Source: an uncultured Clostridia bacterium (lineage in GTDB: Bacteria; Bacillota; Clostridia; TANB77; CAG-508). From it: a DNA stretch of 64,000 bases. Position numbers and translations under genes: made by a program. Positions 8,789 to 20,380 of this stretch are shown in pieces. Location of the stretch: assembly GCA_934149165.1 (NCBI GenBank), contig CAKPDY010000003.1, forward strand, positions 25,490-89,489. The letters run 5' to 3'. The notes under the pieces were generated by a model. The model was given only the letters and a program-made list of their open reading frames with translations, searched no databases and was not told where the DNA came from. Numbering within the stretch: the first letter of the stretch is position 1; each line of letters begins with the position of its first letter.

Positions 8789-9406
8789 TTATTCAATTAC
8801 AATTTGGTCTTTTGATGATAAATATGCATTTGTTTTAACAAATCCAGACTTAAATTCATTTTTTTCACATTCTTTAACAACGTTTGAAATTCTTATTTGA
8901 GTTGCTTCAATAGCTCCTGCTGAAATTATTGCTTCCTTGTTTCCTTTTGCACCAGCATGTGCAAGCCCTCTTAAATTTCCTAATACTACAATATTTTCTC
9001 CTGCTATTACTTCTGCTCCACAGTTTACATCACCAAGCACAACTATACTTCCTTCAAATTCTACTTTTTGCCCTGATCTTAATGATGATCTAATAAACTT
9101 TGTATCTGATGTTGCAATTTCTTTTTTAAATGGCTTACGTATACCATATAAACCTAATCTTTTTGAACAACCAAATTCAACATCAACATCAAAATATTTA
9201 TCTACTATTTTCTGAATTTGATATATATCTCTATTTTTAAATTCCTTTCCTAGAACTGAAATTTGTGGCTCTATTTCATTATATACACTTTTCAATTCAG
9301 GCATTTTCTTTCTTAAAGTTGCAAGAAAAACTTTTTCTTCAACATCTTGATGTACTTTTATTGTTATTTGCTTTTTCTTTAGATTAAAACCTATTCCATT
9401 ATTCAT
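8789..9406 (-). CDS. minC: Septum site-determining protein MinC
   Basis: 205 residues. The N-terminal domain is short (1-95). The C-terminal half is the MinC beta-helix with glycine-rich turns (GQKVEFEGSIVVLGDVNCGAE, then GENIVVLGNLRGLAHAGAKGN) and the closing ATQIRIS. MinC blocks FtsZ polymerisation away from mid-cell, usually with MinD. No minD is visible here; the gene is the last of the shape cluster, 31 bp after the PBP2 gene. Confidence 0.93.
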   Translation of the reverse strand: MNNGIGFNLKKKQITIKVHQDVEEKVFLATLRKKMPELKSVYNEIEPQISVLGKEFKNRDIYQIQKIVDKYFDVDVEFGCSKRLGLYGIRKPFKKEIATSDTKFIRSSLRSGQKVEFEGSIVVLGDVNCGAEVIAGENIVVLGNLRGLAHAGAKGNKEAIISAGAIEATQIRISNVVKECEKNEFKSGFVKTNAYLSSKDQIVIE

Positions 9407-9437
9407 ATATTCTTCATCCTTTCGTACATTTGCATTA

Positions 9438-11528
9438 CTATCTTGTTATTTGTACGCTTGGTACAGCTTGTTGTGATTCTGTAATTTCACCTGAATTCAT
9501 TCCAAAATATTCTGCAAAAATATCTCTTGCAACTTCTGCTGTATATCCACCATGTGTAACATTTTCAACAACAACTACTACTGCAATTTCTGGATTATCA
9601 TATGGAGCAAATCCAGCAAACCATCCATTTGTTTTATTTCCTGCTTGTGCTGTACCAGTTTTACCTGCAACTTCAATATTAAATTTAGAGAAAGTTGAAT
9701 ATGCAGTACCTCCTGATTCACTTGTAACACCTTTCATTCCTTCTAAAATAGCTTTTAAATTATCTTGTGAAATATTTAAATCTTGTGTATTGTCATCAGA
9801 TGTAAGATTTAACTTCTTGTTAACATATTCATCAATTTCTTGTTTTGACATTTCATTTCCATTACTATCTATTACTGTTTTAATTAAAGATACGTCTATA
9901 TTTTTTCCACCATTTGCTAGCATACTAATATATTTTGCCATTTGTATTGGTGTAAAATTATTATAACTTTGACCTATTGAAGCAGACAAAGTTTCACCTA
10001 AATACCATGTTCTTTTTTCCTCATCTGCTCTTTTTTTACTTGCAACAACACCTGATGATTCACTAGGTAATTCTATATTAGTTTTTTTACCTAAACCAAA
10101 ATATTGTGCATATTTTTCTAAAGTTTCTATTCCTATTCTATTTCCAACTTCATAGAAAAAATAATTGCATGAATGTTTTATAGCTTGTGATACATTTAAA
10201 AAACCATGTCCTCTACGATATTCTGTATAATACCAACAAACTGGTTTATGTGCATATGGATACACACCTGTATCATTTATTGTTGTTTTGGTATTTATAA
10301 CTCCTGTTTCCAATCCCGCAATAGCTGTAACCATTTTAAAAATTGAGCCTGGTGCATATGTTCCACTAATTGCTCTATTGTATAATGCTGAACCTTTTGT
10401 ATATTCTTCATATTTTTCATTACTTATTCCATTTACAAATAATTGTGGCTCATAATCTGGATAACTTGCCATTGCAAGTACCTCACCTGTTTTAACATTC
10501 ATAACAACAACAGCACCTGCATTTGCATCACTTCTTGATGAAAATCCACCAGTTGAAATTTTAGTTATATTGTCTTTTAATGCTTTTTCTGTAATAGCCT
10601 GAACATTTGAATCTATTGTTAATACAACATCTGAACCAGCAATAGCTTCTTTAGCAATATATTCACCTGTAACAGTTCCATCTATGTCCATATCAATTTG
10701 CCTTATTCCATTTTTCCCTTTTAATAAATCTTCAAATACATATTGAATTCCTGTTTTTCCAATTATGTCATTCATATTATATGTATCTTCTTTTCCATTT
10801 AACTCTTCTTGTTTAATTTTACCAACAGTTCCTAAAATATGTGATGCTAAACTTCCAGACATATATGAAATTACTGGTTCTGTTACTATATCTATTCCAG
10901 CAAAATTAGCATTTTTTTCACTTAATTCCATAGCACTCTCTCTACTCATATTTTTACATATTTGAATAGCTTTTGTATTACTATATCCGTTTTGTGCTAT
11001 TTCATATCTAATAGCCATAATTTTTCTTGTTTCTAAAACATTATCATTTTTTATTTCATACTTTTCTTTTAATTTTTGAAAACATTCTTCTGGTGTTGCA
11101 TTTATATCTATTTTATTCTTTTCTTTCCAACTCTTTATATCTTCTTCACTTTCTAATTTAAATTCAAATGGTTGAACAGTAATTGGTAAATTATCTGAAT
11201 ATGTATCTCCATTTTTTTCAAGAATATTTACTATATTTAAAATTGTATTATTCAGTGTTTGATTATCTACTTTTGTTTTATATAAATCTAATCTAAATCC
11301 CATTGAATTTGAAACAATCACACTTCCTGTTCTGTCCAAAATTCTACCTCTTGCTGCTTGTAGAACTGATTCTCTTGTTAACCTAGTGTTAGATTGTTTT
11401 CTATATTCTTGTCCTTTGACTATTTGAAGATTGAATAATTGGGCAATTAGAACAATTCCAACTATGTAAACAAACATTGAAAGAATATTAAATTTCACCT
11501 TTCCATTTTTCTTTTCCGAATTTTCCAT
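9438..11528 (-). CDS. mrdA: Penicillin-binding protein 2 (elongation transpeptidase)
   Basis: 696 residues. One N-terminal transmembrane helix (about 14-32) is followed by the PBP dimerisation domain (RGRILDRTGSVIVSN) and the transpeptidase domain with SxxK in YAPGSIFKM (near 393), SCN in HSCNYFF and KTGT in GKTGTAQAG (near 623). It cross-links peptidoglycan of the lateral wall together with the MreBCD/RodA elongasome, which fits its place after mreD. The C-terminal tail is short and Gln-rich. Class B PBP identity is secure; 'mrdA/pbp2' follows from context. Confidence 0.93.
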   Translation of the reverse strand: MENSEKKNGKVKFNILSMFVYIVGIVLIAQLFNLQIVKGQEYRKQSNTRLTRESVLQAARGRILDRTGSVIVSNSMGFRLDLYKTKVDNQTLNNTILNIVNILEKNGDTYSDNLPITVQPFEFKLESEEDIKSWKEKNKIDINATPEECFQKLKEKYEIKNDNVLETRKIMAIRYEIAQNGYSNTKAIQICKNMSRESAMELSEKNANFAGIDIVTEPVISYMSGSLASHILGTVGKIKQEELNGKEDTYNMNDIIGKTGIQYVFEDLLKGKNGIRQIDMDIDGTVTGEYIAKEAIAGSDVVLTIDSNVQAITEKALKDNITKISTGGFSSRSDANAGAVVVMNVKTGEVLAMASYPDYEPQLFVNGISNEKYEEYTKGSALYNRAISGTYAPGSIFKMVTAIAGLETGVINTKTTINDTGVYPYAHKPVCWYYTEYRRGHGFLNVSQAIKHSCNYFFYEVGNRIGIETLEKYAQYFGLGKKTNIELPSESSGVVASKKRADEEKRTWYLGETLSASIGQSYNNFTPIQMAKYISMLANGGKNIDVSLIKTVIDSNGNEMSKQEIDEYVNKKLNLTSDDNTQDLNISQDNLKAILEGMKGVTSESGGTAYSTFSKFNIEVAGKTGTAQAGNKTNGWFAGFAPYDNPEIAVVVVVENVTHGGYTAEVARDIFAEYFGMNSGEITESQQAVPSVQITR

Positions 11529-11584
11529 TTTTCAGTCCTCTTTTCATACTAACATGTATTATATTTATAATTAATAACTATATT

Positions 11585-12127
11585 TTAAAAATATCTTGTT
11601 AAAAACTTTTTCTTTTTAAAAGTATCTTCTAAAAAACTGCCTGTACTTTTAATTAGTGGATAAATTATAATTGTTAACAATACATTAAAAATTATTTCTA
11701 TTAAAAGTATTCGTATAAAACCTAATATTTGAGCAGATACATTATATCTTGCACATGAATATATGTATGAAATAGTTTCAAATATAATCGTACTTCCTGT
11801 TACCATTAATAAAATTGTAATTTTGCTATCTTTTGAAAAATTTTTGTCTAAATATCCTCCTAAAAAACCTATTAATGCAAATGCAATTGCTGAAATTCCA
11901 ACTTGTTTGCTTGTTAAAACATCCAAATAAATTCCTAAAATAATTCCCAATGGAATAGCAACCTTTTTTCCTATAAATAAACCAATACATAATATTAAAA
12001 TTATAAATAAATTAGGCTTTATTCCTGAAATATTAAACCAGTTAAAAAAATTTATTTGTAAAAAATAAATTATAAAAAAAACTATTATTATTCCTATGAT
12101 TGACACAAACTTTTTCAGAATTTTCAC
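11585..12127 (-). CDS. mreD: Rod shape-determining protein MreD
   Basis: 180-residue membrane protein with about five hydrophobic helices, a GTG start (residues MKILKK) and the typical MreD pattern (NLFIILILCIGLFIGKKVAIPLGIILGIYLDVLT). It links MreC and the cell-wall synthases. It lies between mreC and the PBP2 gene in the standard mreBCD-pbp2 order. Confidence 0.92.
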   Translation of the reverse strand: MKILKKFVSIIGIIIVFFIIYFLQINFFNWFNISGIKPNLFIILILCIGLFIGKKVAIPLGIILGIYLDVLTSKQVGISAIAFALIGFLGGYLDKNFSKDSKITILLMVTGSTIIFETISYIYSCARYNVSAQILGFIRILLIEIIFNVLLTIIIYPLIKSTGSFLEDTFKKKKFLTRYF

Positions 12128-12174
12128 CTCTACTTCTATAATTTTATATTCATAATATAAATTTCAAAATTCAT

Positions 12175-12990
12175 CTAATTTGTAATTACTAAAACTGTTT
12201 CTAATTTTGAAAAATCAACTGCAGTTTCAACAATTGCATATCTATCTGTAACATTTTTAGTATTTACTACTTTTTTTATAGTTCCAATATTAATTCCTTT
12301 TGGATATATTCCTCCAATACCTGAAGTTTCCACACAATCTCCTTCTAAAATATTTACTTCTGTTGGTATAAAAGAAGCTTTTAATTCATTACTTGAATCT
12401 ATAATTCCTTTTGCAATAATACTATCTCTTGTTGTGCTTATTTTACTACTAACAGTACTTGATGTATCAATAATTGTTTGAACTTTTGCAGTATTATCTG
12501 TAACCGAAATTACATGTCCTACCAATCCTTTATCTGAAATTACTGGCATATTAACATCTATTCCATCTTTCTTTCCCGCATTTATAATAATTATTTTACT
12601 ATAATTACTAATATCAGATTGTATAACATAAGCAGGATGTGTTGTATATTCATTATATTTATCTGTTAAATTTACATATTCTTTTAATGTAGTATTTTCA
12701 GCTTTTAAAATCTCTAATTCTCTTAATGATTGTTCTAATTCACTATTTTTCTTTTTTAACAATTCATTTTCTTGTTTCATTTCCTCAACATTTGTAAAAA
12801 AGGAATCATTTCCAGCAACTTTATTTTTTAAAAATACCATACCATTTTGTATACCATTAACAAAAGAAGTAAATGGATTTGCTAATTCTGACCATGTTTC
12901 TGCTTTAGAATTAGATATAACAACTAAAAATATTAAAATTAAACTTGTTATTATTATTCCAATAACTGTATTTTTTTTATTTTTATTCAT
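12175..12990 (-). CDS. mreC: Rod shape-determining protein MreC
   Basis: 271 residues from the ATG at 12990, which follows GGAG by about six bases; an upstream in-frame start at 13041 lacks such a site. One transmembrane helix (about 9-28) is followed by a coiled coil (EEMKQENELLKKKNSELEQSL) and two beta domains with GLVGHVISV, TRDSIIAKG and GDCVETSGIGGIYPKGINIG, all characteristic of MreC. It is the extracytoplasmic scaffold of the elongasome. Confidence 0.94.
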   Translation of the reverse strand: MNKNKKNTVIGIIITSLILIFLVVISNSKAETWSELANPFTSFVNGIQNGMVFLKNKVAGNDSFFTNVEEMKQENELLKKKNSELEQSLRELEILKAENTTLKEYVNLTDKYNEYTTHPAYVIQSDISNYSKIIIINAGKKDGIDVNMPVISDKGLVGHVISVTDNTAKVQTIIDTSSTVSSKISTTRDSIIAKGIIDSSNELKASFIPTEVNILEGDCVETSGIGGIYPKGINIGTIKKVVNTKNVTDRYAIVETAVDFSKLETVLVITN

Positions 12991-13090
12991 TTTAGCTCCA
13001 TTTCTTTCACACTTTTTAGCAATATGAAAACTTTTTCGCATTATATTATTTAAATGTAATTTAGATGCTATATTTTAGCATTATATAACA

Positions 13091-14929
<1,839 letters not shown>

Positions 14930-14969
14930 TTTTCTCCTTTCCCCCAGAAATATATTATATTAGTTATAT

Positions 14970-15227
14970 TTAAACTTTTCTATAAATAAAAATTGCAATA
15001 GCCATTCCTATTATACTTGCAATATTTATTTTTAACATTAATGAAAAAGTTAATTTTACAATATGTAAATCTAATTGTAAAGGGTCTGATAATCCAAAAC
15101 TTTCTCCATAAGATAACCACCATAAAAAGTCTACCTTTGAAGCAATTTCTCCTAGTAATCCCCCTATTACTAAACCTGATAATATGAATACTATTAATAT
15201 CCATATATTTTTATCTCTTGTAGCCAT
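14970..15227 (-). CDS. DUF4321-type small membrane protein
   Basis: 85 residues with a charged N-terminus (MATRDKNIW) and two transmembrane helices (about 9-30 and 60-82) flanking a short loop (SYGESFGLSDPLQLDLH). This is the clostridial DUF4321 pattern, often found close to radC and mreB. An AGGAGG-type site precedes the ATG. Function unknown. Confidence 0.75.
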   Translation of the reverse strand: MATRDKNIWILIVFILSGLVIGGLLGEIASKVDFLWWLSYGESFGLSDPLQLDLHIVKLTFSLMLKINIASIIGMAIAIFIYRKV

Positions 15228-15325
15228 AAGTTTTCCTCCTTTTCCATTTTGGAAATTGTTTTCTTACCATGGTATTATATATTGAAATATAGATTTTTTC
15301 AATATATTTCATGTGTTTTTTACAA

Positions 15326-15366
15326 AAAAATAAGTATTCCTTAATTTAATAAAGAATACTTATTTT
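15326..15366. terminator. Terminator after the adhesin gene
   Basis: Inverted repeat AAAATAAGTATTC / GAATACTTATTTT with A-rich and T-rich flanks. It lies 16 bp past the stop of the 15382 gene. Confidence 0.75.
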
Positions 15367-15381
15367 CTAATTTAGATAAAA

Positions 15382-18300
15382 TTATTTTAAAATATTTTTC
15401 TTAATAACAATTACACCTAATGAAATTATAGCTAAAACTCCTGCTACAATACTTGCATAAATTATATTTGAACTTCCTGTTCTAATTGATAACATTACTG
15501 GTGCATCATCAATATCATCTTCATCAGGAACTTTATTATTTGGTGTTGAATCTATATCTGGTGTTCCATAGTCATTATAATCTTCACTAATTTCTGCAAT
15601 ATTTGTTTTTAAACCTAAATTATCAGCTCCATTAATCCATGTTAATATTACTGTTACATCTGCTGTTTCTCCTGGTTGTAATAATGTATTTTCTAATGCT
15701 CTTGTTACGATTTTTCCATCTGTTTCTCTCCATTGTGGGTTATCAGATGCTACAAATTTTAATCCTTGTGGTATATAATCTGAAATTTCTTTAGCATAAC
15801 CTGCAATATCACCTTCGTTTGTTATACGAATTTTATACTCAAATTTTACCTCAACATTATTTAAACTTGTATTTTTTAAATCTACTTTTACAACTGGTTC
15901 TGGATTTTCATATCCTGTATGACCTGTTTCAGTTACTGTTTTTTGTCCATTTTCATAAACAATTGCTTTTGTAACCCATTTTAATAATGATAAATCAAAA
16001 TATCTTAATTTAATTTTTTCAATGTCTTGGTCATCATCTGTTTCTATCCATTCATTTGGTGTAGAATCTCTATCTTTTATTTTATCTCCATTTGAATCTT
16101 CATGTTCTGTAATTTGTGCATAATTTATTAGAATTCTATCTGATGTTTTTGCTTCTACAACTTTGAAAGAAACTTTTACATCTCTATAATCTAATTCTTT
16201 CATAGTTTTTGGATCAAATGCTTTTATTAGATTATTTTCACCATTTTCTTTAGATAAATAATCTGTAACAATTAAATCTGCTTCTTTTACATCATCAGTT
16301 ACAATATATTTTTCATTATTATATGTAATAACATTTTCTTTGATGAATGCTTCAATAGGTTGAGTTACTTTTTTATAAATTTTCCATCCATATTTAGCAT
16401 TTGTATTTGTCGCTTTACCGTCTTTGTCATATGTTCCTGGAACAAATTCTAAACCTTCTGGTATATCATCCATAATTTTTGTTGCATATCCTGAAACTTC
16501 ACCTTCATTATAAACACGAATAGTATAAGTAACTATATCTGAAGAATTTACATCTAATGGATCTTTTGGATGATTATATGTTGCTGTTTTTGATTCTCCA
16601 GTTGCTAATTTTGATGTGTCAACTTTTGGAATTCTACTTGTTATTTCTTTATCATTTATTTGTGTAATAAACTTACGTAATGATAAATCAAATTCTTTTC
16701 TATTATTTGGTACAGTTATTATAATAGTATTTTTATTTTCATTAACTTGTAACTCTACATTTTTTCCATCAACTTTAGTATTTTGGCTATCTATTACAAA
16801 GTTTTTACCTTCCATTTTAGTATGAACTGTTAATTTAATTTGGTCATTATATTTGTTATATCCTTCTGGTGCTTCTACTTCATAAATATTATAATCATCA
16901 ACTTGTTTGTCTGTTTTTATTTGTTTTCCACTTATTAAAGTAACTTCACCATTACTATCTGTTGGACCCTTTTTAACAGGTAATGCTTTTTCGCTAGTTT
17001 GACTTATTGTAAAATATGCACCTGCTAATGTTTTAGATTTATCTTCAGCATCAACTTTTTTAATTATTACATTATATTTTCCTGTTAAAACTTCTACTGT
17101 TTCAAAATCATCATCATCTTGTGTTCCTGGATAATAATTTTTATCAACTACTTCTTGTTTTGTTTCTTCACCAATATATCTACTTTCTTTAGCATTTTCA
17201 TACCATGTATCAAGATTTAATTCATCTTTTATTGTGTTTTGAACTGAATCCCTATCAACATTTTTTATGGCTTTAGCTTCATTCCAAACTATTTCACCAT
17301 TTTTATTTTTACTTTCATACCCATAATTTGTTATTTCTGCTCTGTTTGTAATATATACTTTTTCAGTATTTTCAACTTTGCATATCATTTTCATTTCTTG
17401 GTAATATTCATTAGTTACATTAACTTTTTTACCAATAAAATCTCTTAATGTCTTAATTACTGTATTCCCACTATAATTAATAACCACTATTTTACTTCCA
17501 GCTTTTGAATCTGTTGTATATTCTTTAGCTGTATCTTCTGATAATTTTACAAAAGATAATCCTTCTGGTAAATAATCTGTTACTTGTTTTGCATAACCTA
17601 AAATTTCACCTTCATTATATACTCTTATTGTATATTCAACTTCATCTCCAACATTTACAACTATGCTTTTCTTTGTATGATAATATGAAGCTGTTCCTGT
17701 TTTTTCTAACATTTTAATAGAATTTTCATTAATAACAGGTTCTCTGCTTGGTTCAACTTTATTACCATTTATTTTAGATATAAATTTACGTAATGATAAA
17801 TCAAATTCTTTTTGAGTATTAACAACAAAAACTGTTATTTTTGTTTTATCTTGTGAAACCTCTACTCTTGTTTTGTCTTTAAATCCTTCTGATTTAACTT
17901 TGCTTTCATCTATTATAAATTTATTTCCTTCTAATTTAAATCCTACTGATAATTTTAATGTTCCATCAAATTCTCTAAAACCATCTGGTGCCTTTGTTTC
18001 AACTATTTCATAGTTATCAACTTGTTCTACTTTTTCAATATTTTTACTTTGAGCAATATTTAAAATACCATTTGTTGTATTTTTTGTTTCTCCATTTATT
18101 TTAAATTCTGCTTCTGAAGATGTTATTACTGTTGTTCCATCTTCTTTTACTTTTCTTAATTCAACAGTATAAGTTCCAGTTTTTCTTTCTGTATTAACAA
18201 CAAAAACTGTTATTTTTGTTTTATCTTGTGAAACTTCTACTCTTGTTTTGTCTTTAAATCCTTCTGATTTAACTTTGCTTTCATCTATTATAAATTTACT

Positions 18301-20085
18301 TCCTTCTAATTTAAATCCTACTGATAATTTTAATGTTCCATCAAATTTTTCAAAACCATCTGGTGCCTTTGTTTCATTTATTTCATAGTTATCAACTTGT
18401 TCTACTTTTTCAATATTTTTACTTTGAGCAATATTTAAAATACCATTTGTTGTATTTTTTGTTTCTCCATTTATTTTAAATTCTGCTTCTGAAGATGTTA
18501 TTACTGTTGTTCCATCTTCTTTTACTTTTCTTAATTCAACAGTATAAGTTCCAGCTTTTCTTTCTGTATTAACAACAAAAACTGTTATTTTTGTCTTGTC
18601 TTGTGAAACTTCTACTCTTGTTTTGTCTTTAAATCCTTCTGATTTAACTTTGCTTTCATCTATTACGAAATTATCACCATCTTTTTTGAAGCCTAATGAT
18701 AAGTTTAATGTTCCTTCAAATTTTTCAAATCCTTCTGGTGCTTTTGTTTCAATTATTTCGTATGAATTTGTTTGTTGTTCATTTTCAATTTTTTGATTTT
18801 GAGCAATACTTAAAATACCTTTTGATGTATTTTTTATTTCTCCATTTATTTTAAATTCTGCTTCTGAAGATGTTATTACTGTTGTTCCATCTTCTTTTAC
18901 TTTTTTTAGTTCAACAGTAAATGTACCTGTTGGTGTTTTAACTTTTATTTCTTTCTCATCAGTTGCACTTGTAACTCCAACTGTTTTTTCAACTGATAAA
19001 ATATTTTGCTTTGTTCCACCATCTAATACATACCCTGTTGTTGAAACATTGTTTAATACATAATTTATTTTCAAATTAACTTTTTTAGCATCTTGATATG
19101 AATTTAAATTTATATAAAAACTACCGTCTGCATTTTTTGTTATAATTTCTGCTCCTGCATTAACAGTTGTATCATCTGATTTAGTTATTGTAATCTCTAT
19201 AGGATATGATGCATTTCCTAAATCTCCAAAACTATATGATGTTAATTTTGTTCCATTTGATTCTAAATAATATGGTCCAACTTGATGATTATTTTCATCA
19301 AAATTTGCTCCAGATTTATTTAAGCTTACTGTGTTTGCTGAAGTTGAAGCATTGTTATCTGCCAATACACCTAATGCATAAAACAAATATTTTAATGTTA
19401 TTTGTTCATCATTGCTTAAACTTGCTCCATCTAAATATTGTGATGGATTTTTTTCATATGCATCTAATGCTTTTGTATTAAGATTTTTTGTATATTTCCA
19501 TAATGCAAATTGTTCTATTGTTTCTATTGCATTTACTGTTGCAGTTTTTCCTATTGTTTTATTTCTTAAGTTATAAATTTTTTGTACTGTTACTCCAGAA
19601 TAGTCCACACCAGTTTTTGCTTTAACTTTTTGTTTAACAGAATCTGTTGTTGCTATATTTGCTAAATTCATTATAGCTACTTGTTTTGCAGTTTCATTAT
19701 CTAATCCATTTTGTCCTGTTATTGTTGTAATATACATGTTGTTTATTATCCACATTGCTTTGTTATAATCTGAAAAATAATTACCTGCTTTTGATAATTC
19801 TATTGGTGAGCTAAATGTTGAATAACTTAAATCTTCTCCTGATTCAATACAATATAGCTTATCATAGCCTGTGGCTTTTCCTTCCTTTACAATTGAATAA
19901 ACTTGTTGTCCACCAACTGTAATACCTGTTTTGTTTGCTTTTACAGTTACTTGTTGACTAACATTTCCTGCTTTGTTTTTTGGCATAAATATTATACCTG
20001 CTGCTATAGCTGCTATTAATATAGCTACCATAACTACTTTAAATTTTGCACTTTTTAATAATAAAGACATTTTAAATTTAAACAT
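15382..20085 (-). CDS. Large surface adhesin with thioester-like, Cna-B/SpaA and DUF11-like domains
   Basis: 1567 residues. A signal anchor (about 15-34) leads into a TQXA/thioester-like domain (YSIVKEGKATGYDKLYCIESG). Then come three 125-residue Cna-B units beginning YTVELRKVKEDGTTVITSSEAEFKINGE, a further Cna-B unit (YNVIIKKVDAEDKSKTLAGAYFTIS) and three DUF11-like units beginning FDLSLRKFI or FDLSLLKWV with EVEYTIRVYNEGE. The C-terminus has a transmembrane helix (IIYASIVAGVLAIISLGVIVI) and a short KKN tail but no LPXTG, so it is probably held by the helix itself. Cna-B lysines and asparagines often form isopeptide bonds. The likely role is adhesion or surface structure; the ligand is unknown. 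Confidence 0.85.
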   Translation of the reverse strand: MFKFKMSLLLKSAKFKVVMVAILIAAIAAGIIFMPKNKAGNVSQQVTVKANKTGITVGGQQVYSIVKEGKATGYDKLYCIESGEDLSYSTFSSPIELSKAGNYFSDYNKAMWIINNMYITTITGQNGLDNETAKQVAIMNLANIATTDSVKQKVKAKTGVDYSGVTVQKIYNLRNKTIGKTATVNAIETIEQFALWKYTKNLNTKALDAYEKNPSQYLDGASLSNDEQITLKYLFYALGVLADNNASTSANTVSLNKSGANFDENNHQVGPYYLESNGTKLTSYSFGDLGNASYPIEITITKSDDTTVNAGAEIITKNADGSFYINLNSYQDAKKVNLKINYVLNNVSTTGYVLDGGTKQNILSVEKTVGVTSATDEKEIKVKTPTGTFTVELKKVKEDGTTVITSSEAEFKINGEIKNTSKGILSIAQNQKIENEQQTNSYEIIETKAPEGFEKFEGTLNLSLGFKKDGDNFVIDESKVKSEGFKDKTRVEVSQDKTKITVFVVNTERKAGTYTVELRKVKEDGTTVITSSEAEFKINGETKNTTNGILNIAQSKNIEKVEQVDNYEINETKAPDGFEKFDGTLKLSVGFKLEGSKFIIDESKVKSEGFKDKTRVEVSQDKTKITVFVVNTERKTGTYTVELRKVKEDGTTVITSSEAEFKINGETKNTTNGILNIAQSKNIEKVEQVDNYEIVETKAPDGFREFDGTLKLSVGFKLEGNKFIIDESKVKSEGFKDKTRVEVSQDKTKITVFVVNTQKEFDLSLRKFISKINGNKVEPSREPVINENSIKMLEKTGTASYYHTKKSIVVNVGDEVEYTIRVYNEGEILGYAKQVTDYLPEGLSFVKLSEDTAKEYTTDSKAGSKIVVINYSGNTVIKTLRDFIGKKVNVTNEYYQEMKMICKVENTEKVYITNRAEITNYGYESKNKNGEIVWNEAKAIKNVDRDSVQNTIKDELNLDTWYENAKESRYIGEETKQEVVDKNYYPGTQDDDDFETVEVLTGKYNVIIKKVDAEDKSKTLAGAYFTISQTSEKALPVKKGPTDSNGEVTLISGKQIKTDKQVDDYNIYEVEAPEGYNKYNDQIKLTVHTKMEGKNFVIDSQNTKVDGKNVELQVNENKNTIIITVPNNRKEFDLSLRKFITQINDKEITSRIPKVDTSKLATGESKTATYNHPKDPLDVNSSDIVTYTIRVYNEGEVSGYATKIMDDIPEGLEFVPGTYDKDGKATNTNAKYGWKIYKKVTQPIEAFIKENVITYNNEKYIVTDDVKEADLIVTDYLSKENGENNLIKAFDPKTMKELDYRDVKVSFKVVEAKTSDRILINYAQITEHEDSNGDKIKDRDSTPNEWIETDDDQDIEKIKLRYFDLSLLKWVTKAIVYENGQKTVTETGHTGYENPEPVVKVDLKNTSLNNVEVKFEYKIRITNEGDIAGYAKEISDYIPQGLKFVASDNPQWRETDGKIVTRALENTLLQPGETADVTVILTWINGADNLGLKTNIAEISEDYNDYGTPDIDSTPNNKVPDEDDIDDAPVMLSIRTGSSNIIYASIVAGVLAIISLGVIVIKKNILK
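17816..18940 (-). repeat. Three tandem 375-bp repeats inside the adhesin gene
   Basis: The phrase beginning gtattaacaacaaaaact recurs at 17816, 18191 and 18566, exactly 375 bp (125 codons) apart. Units 1 and 2 are nearly identical at DNA level. Unit 3 has diverged in its middle (18660-18830). This indicates recent in-frame duplication and possible copy-number variation. Confidence 0.9.
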
Positions 20086-20241
20086 ATTTTACATCCTCCC
20101 ATTTTTATAAACTTTTGTGCTATTTTTAAATATATTATAAAAAGTTTAAAAACATACACAAAATAATTGGTATGCCTTGCTTTTTATTTTATCTTATGTG
20201 TACATGGGTATGTATTCCAAATTTTTACAATTACAAAATAC
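20086..20241 (-). other. Long 5' leader of the adhesin mRNA
   Basis: From the inferred transcription start near 20241 to the ATG is about 155 nt. It contains facing segments such as GGAATACATACCC and GGCATACC and a paired ACATAC/GTATGT, suggesting structure. I could not match it to a known riboswitch; the GEMM (c-di-GMP-I) conserved core is absent. Confidence 0.35.
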
Positions 20242-20247
20242 TCTATT

Positions 20248-20276
20248 ATTATAGCACAAATTATGCCAAAATGCAA
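20248..20276 (-). promoter_or_regulatory. Promoter of the adhesin gene
   Basis: Minus-strand TTGCAT (20271-20276) and TATAAT (20248-20253) separated by 17 bases. Confidence 0.65.
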
Positions 20277-20329
20277 CTTTTATATGACTGTTTTTCTTAT
20301 TTTTTTAACGTTTTTCTATTAATACATAA

Positions 20330-20368
20330 AAAAAACAGAAAATTTTTCATATTTTCTGCTTTTTTTAT
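20330..20368. terminator. Terminator after the cysteine-synthase-like gene
   Basis: Hairpin CAGAAAAT / ATTTTCTG (20336-20343 and 20351-20358) flanked by an A-run and a T-run, 13 bp past the 20381 stop. Confidence 0.7.
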
Positions 20369-20380
20369 ATATAAATTCAT

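Noticed and set aside
9430..9966. 178-residue plus-strand frame
   Set aside because: Antisense of the PBP2 gene; codon pattern and lack of ribosome site mark it as a shadow.
15382..20085. Sortase-anchored (LPXTG) protein
   Set aside because: No LPXTG-like motif precedes the C-terminal helix.
20086..20241. c-di-GMP riboswitch in the adhesin leader
   Set aside because: The GEMM core and tetraloop receptor pattern were not found; the paired segments do not match.
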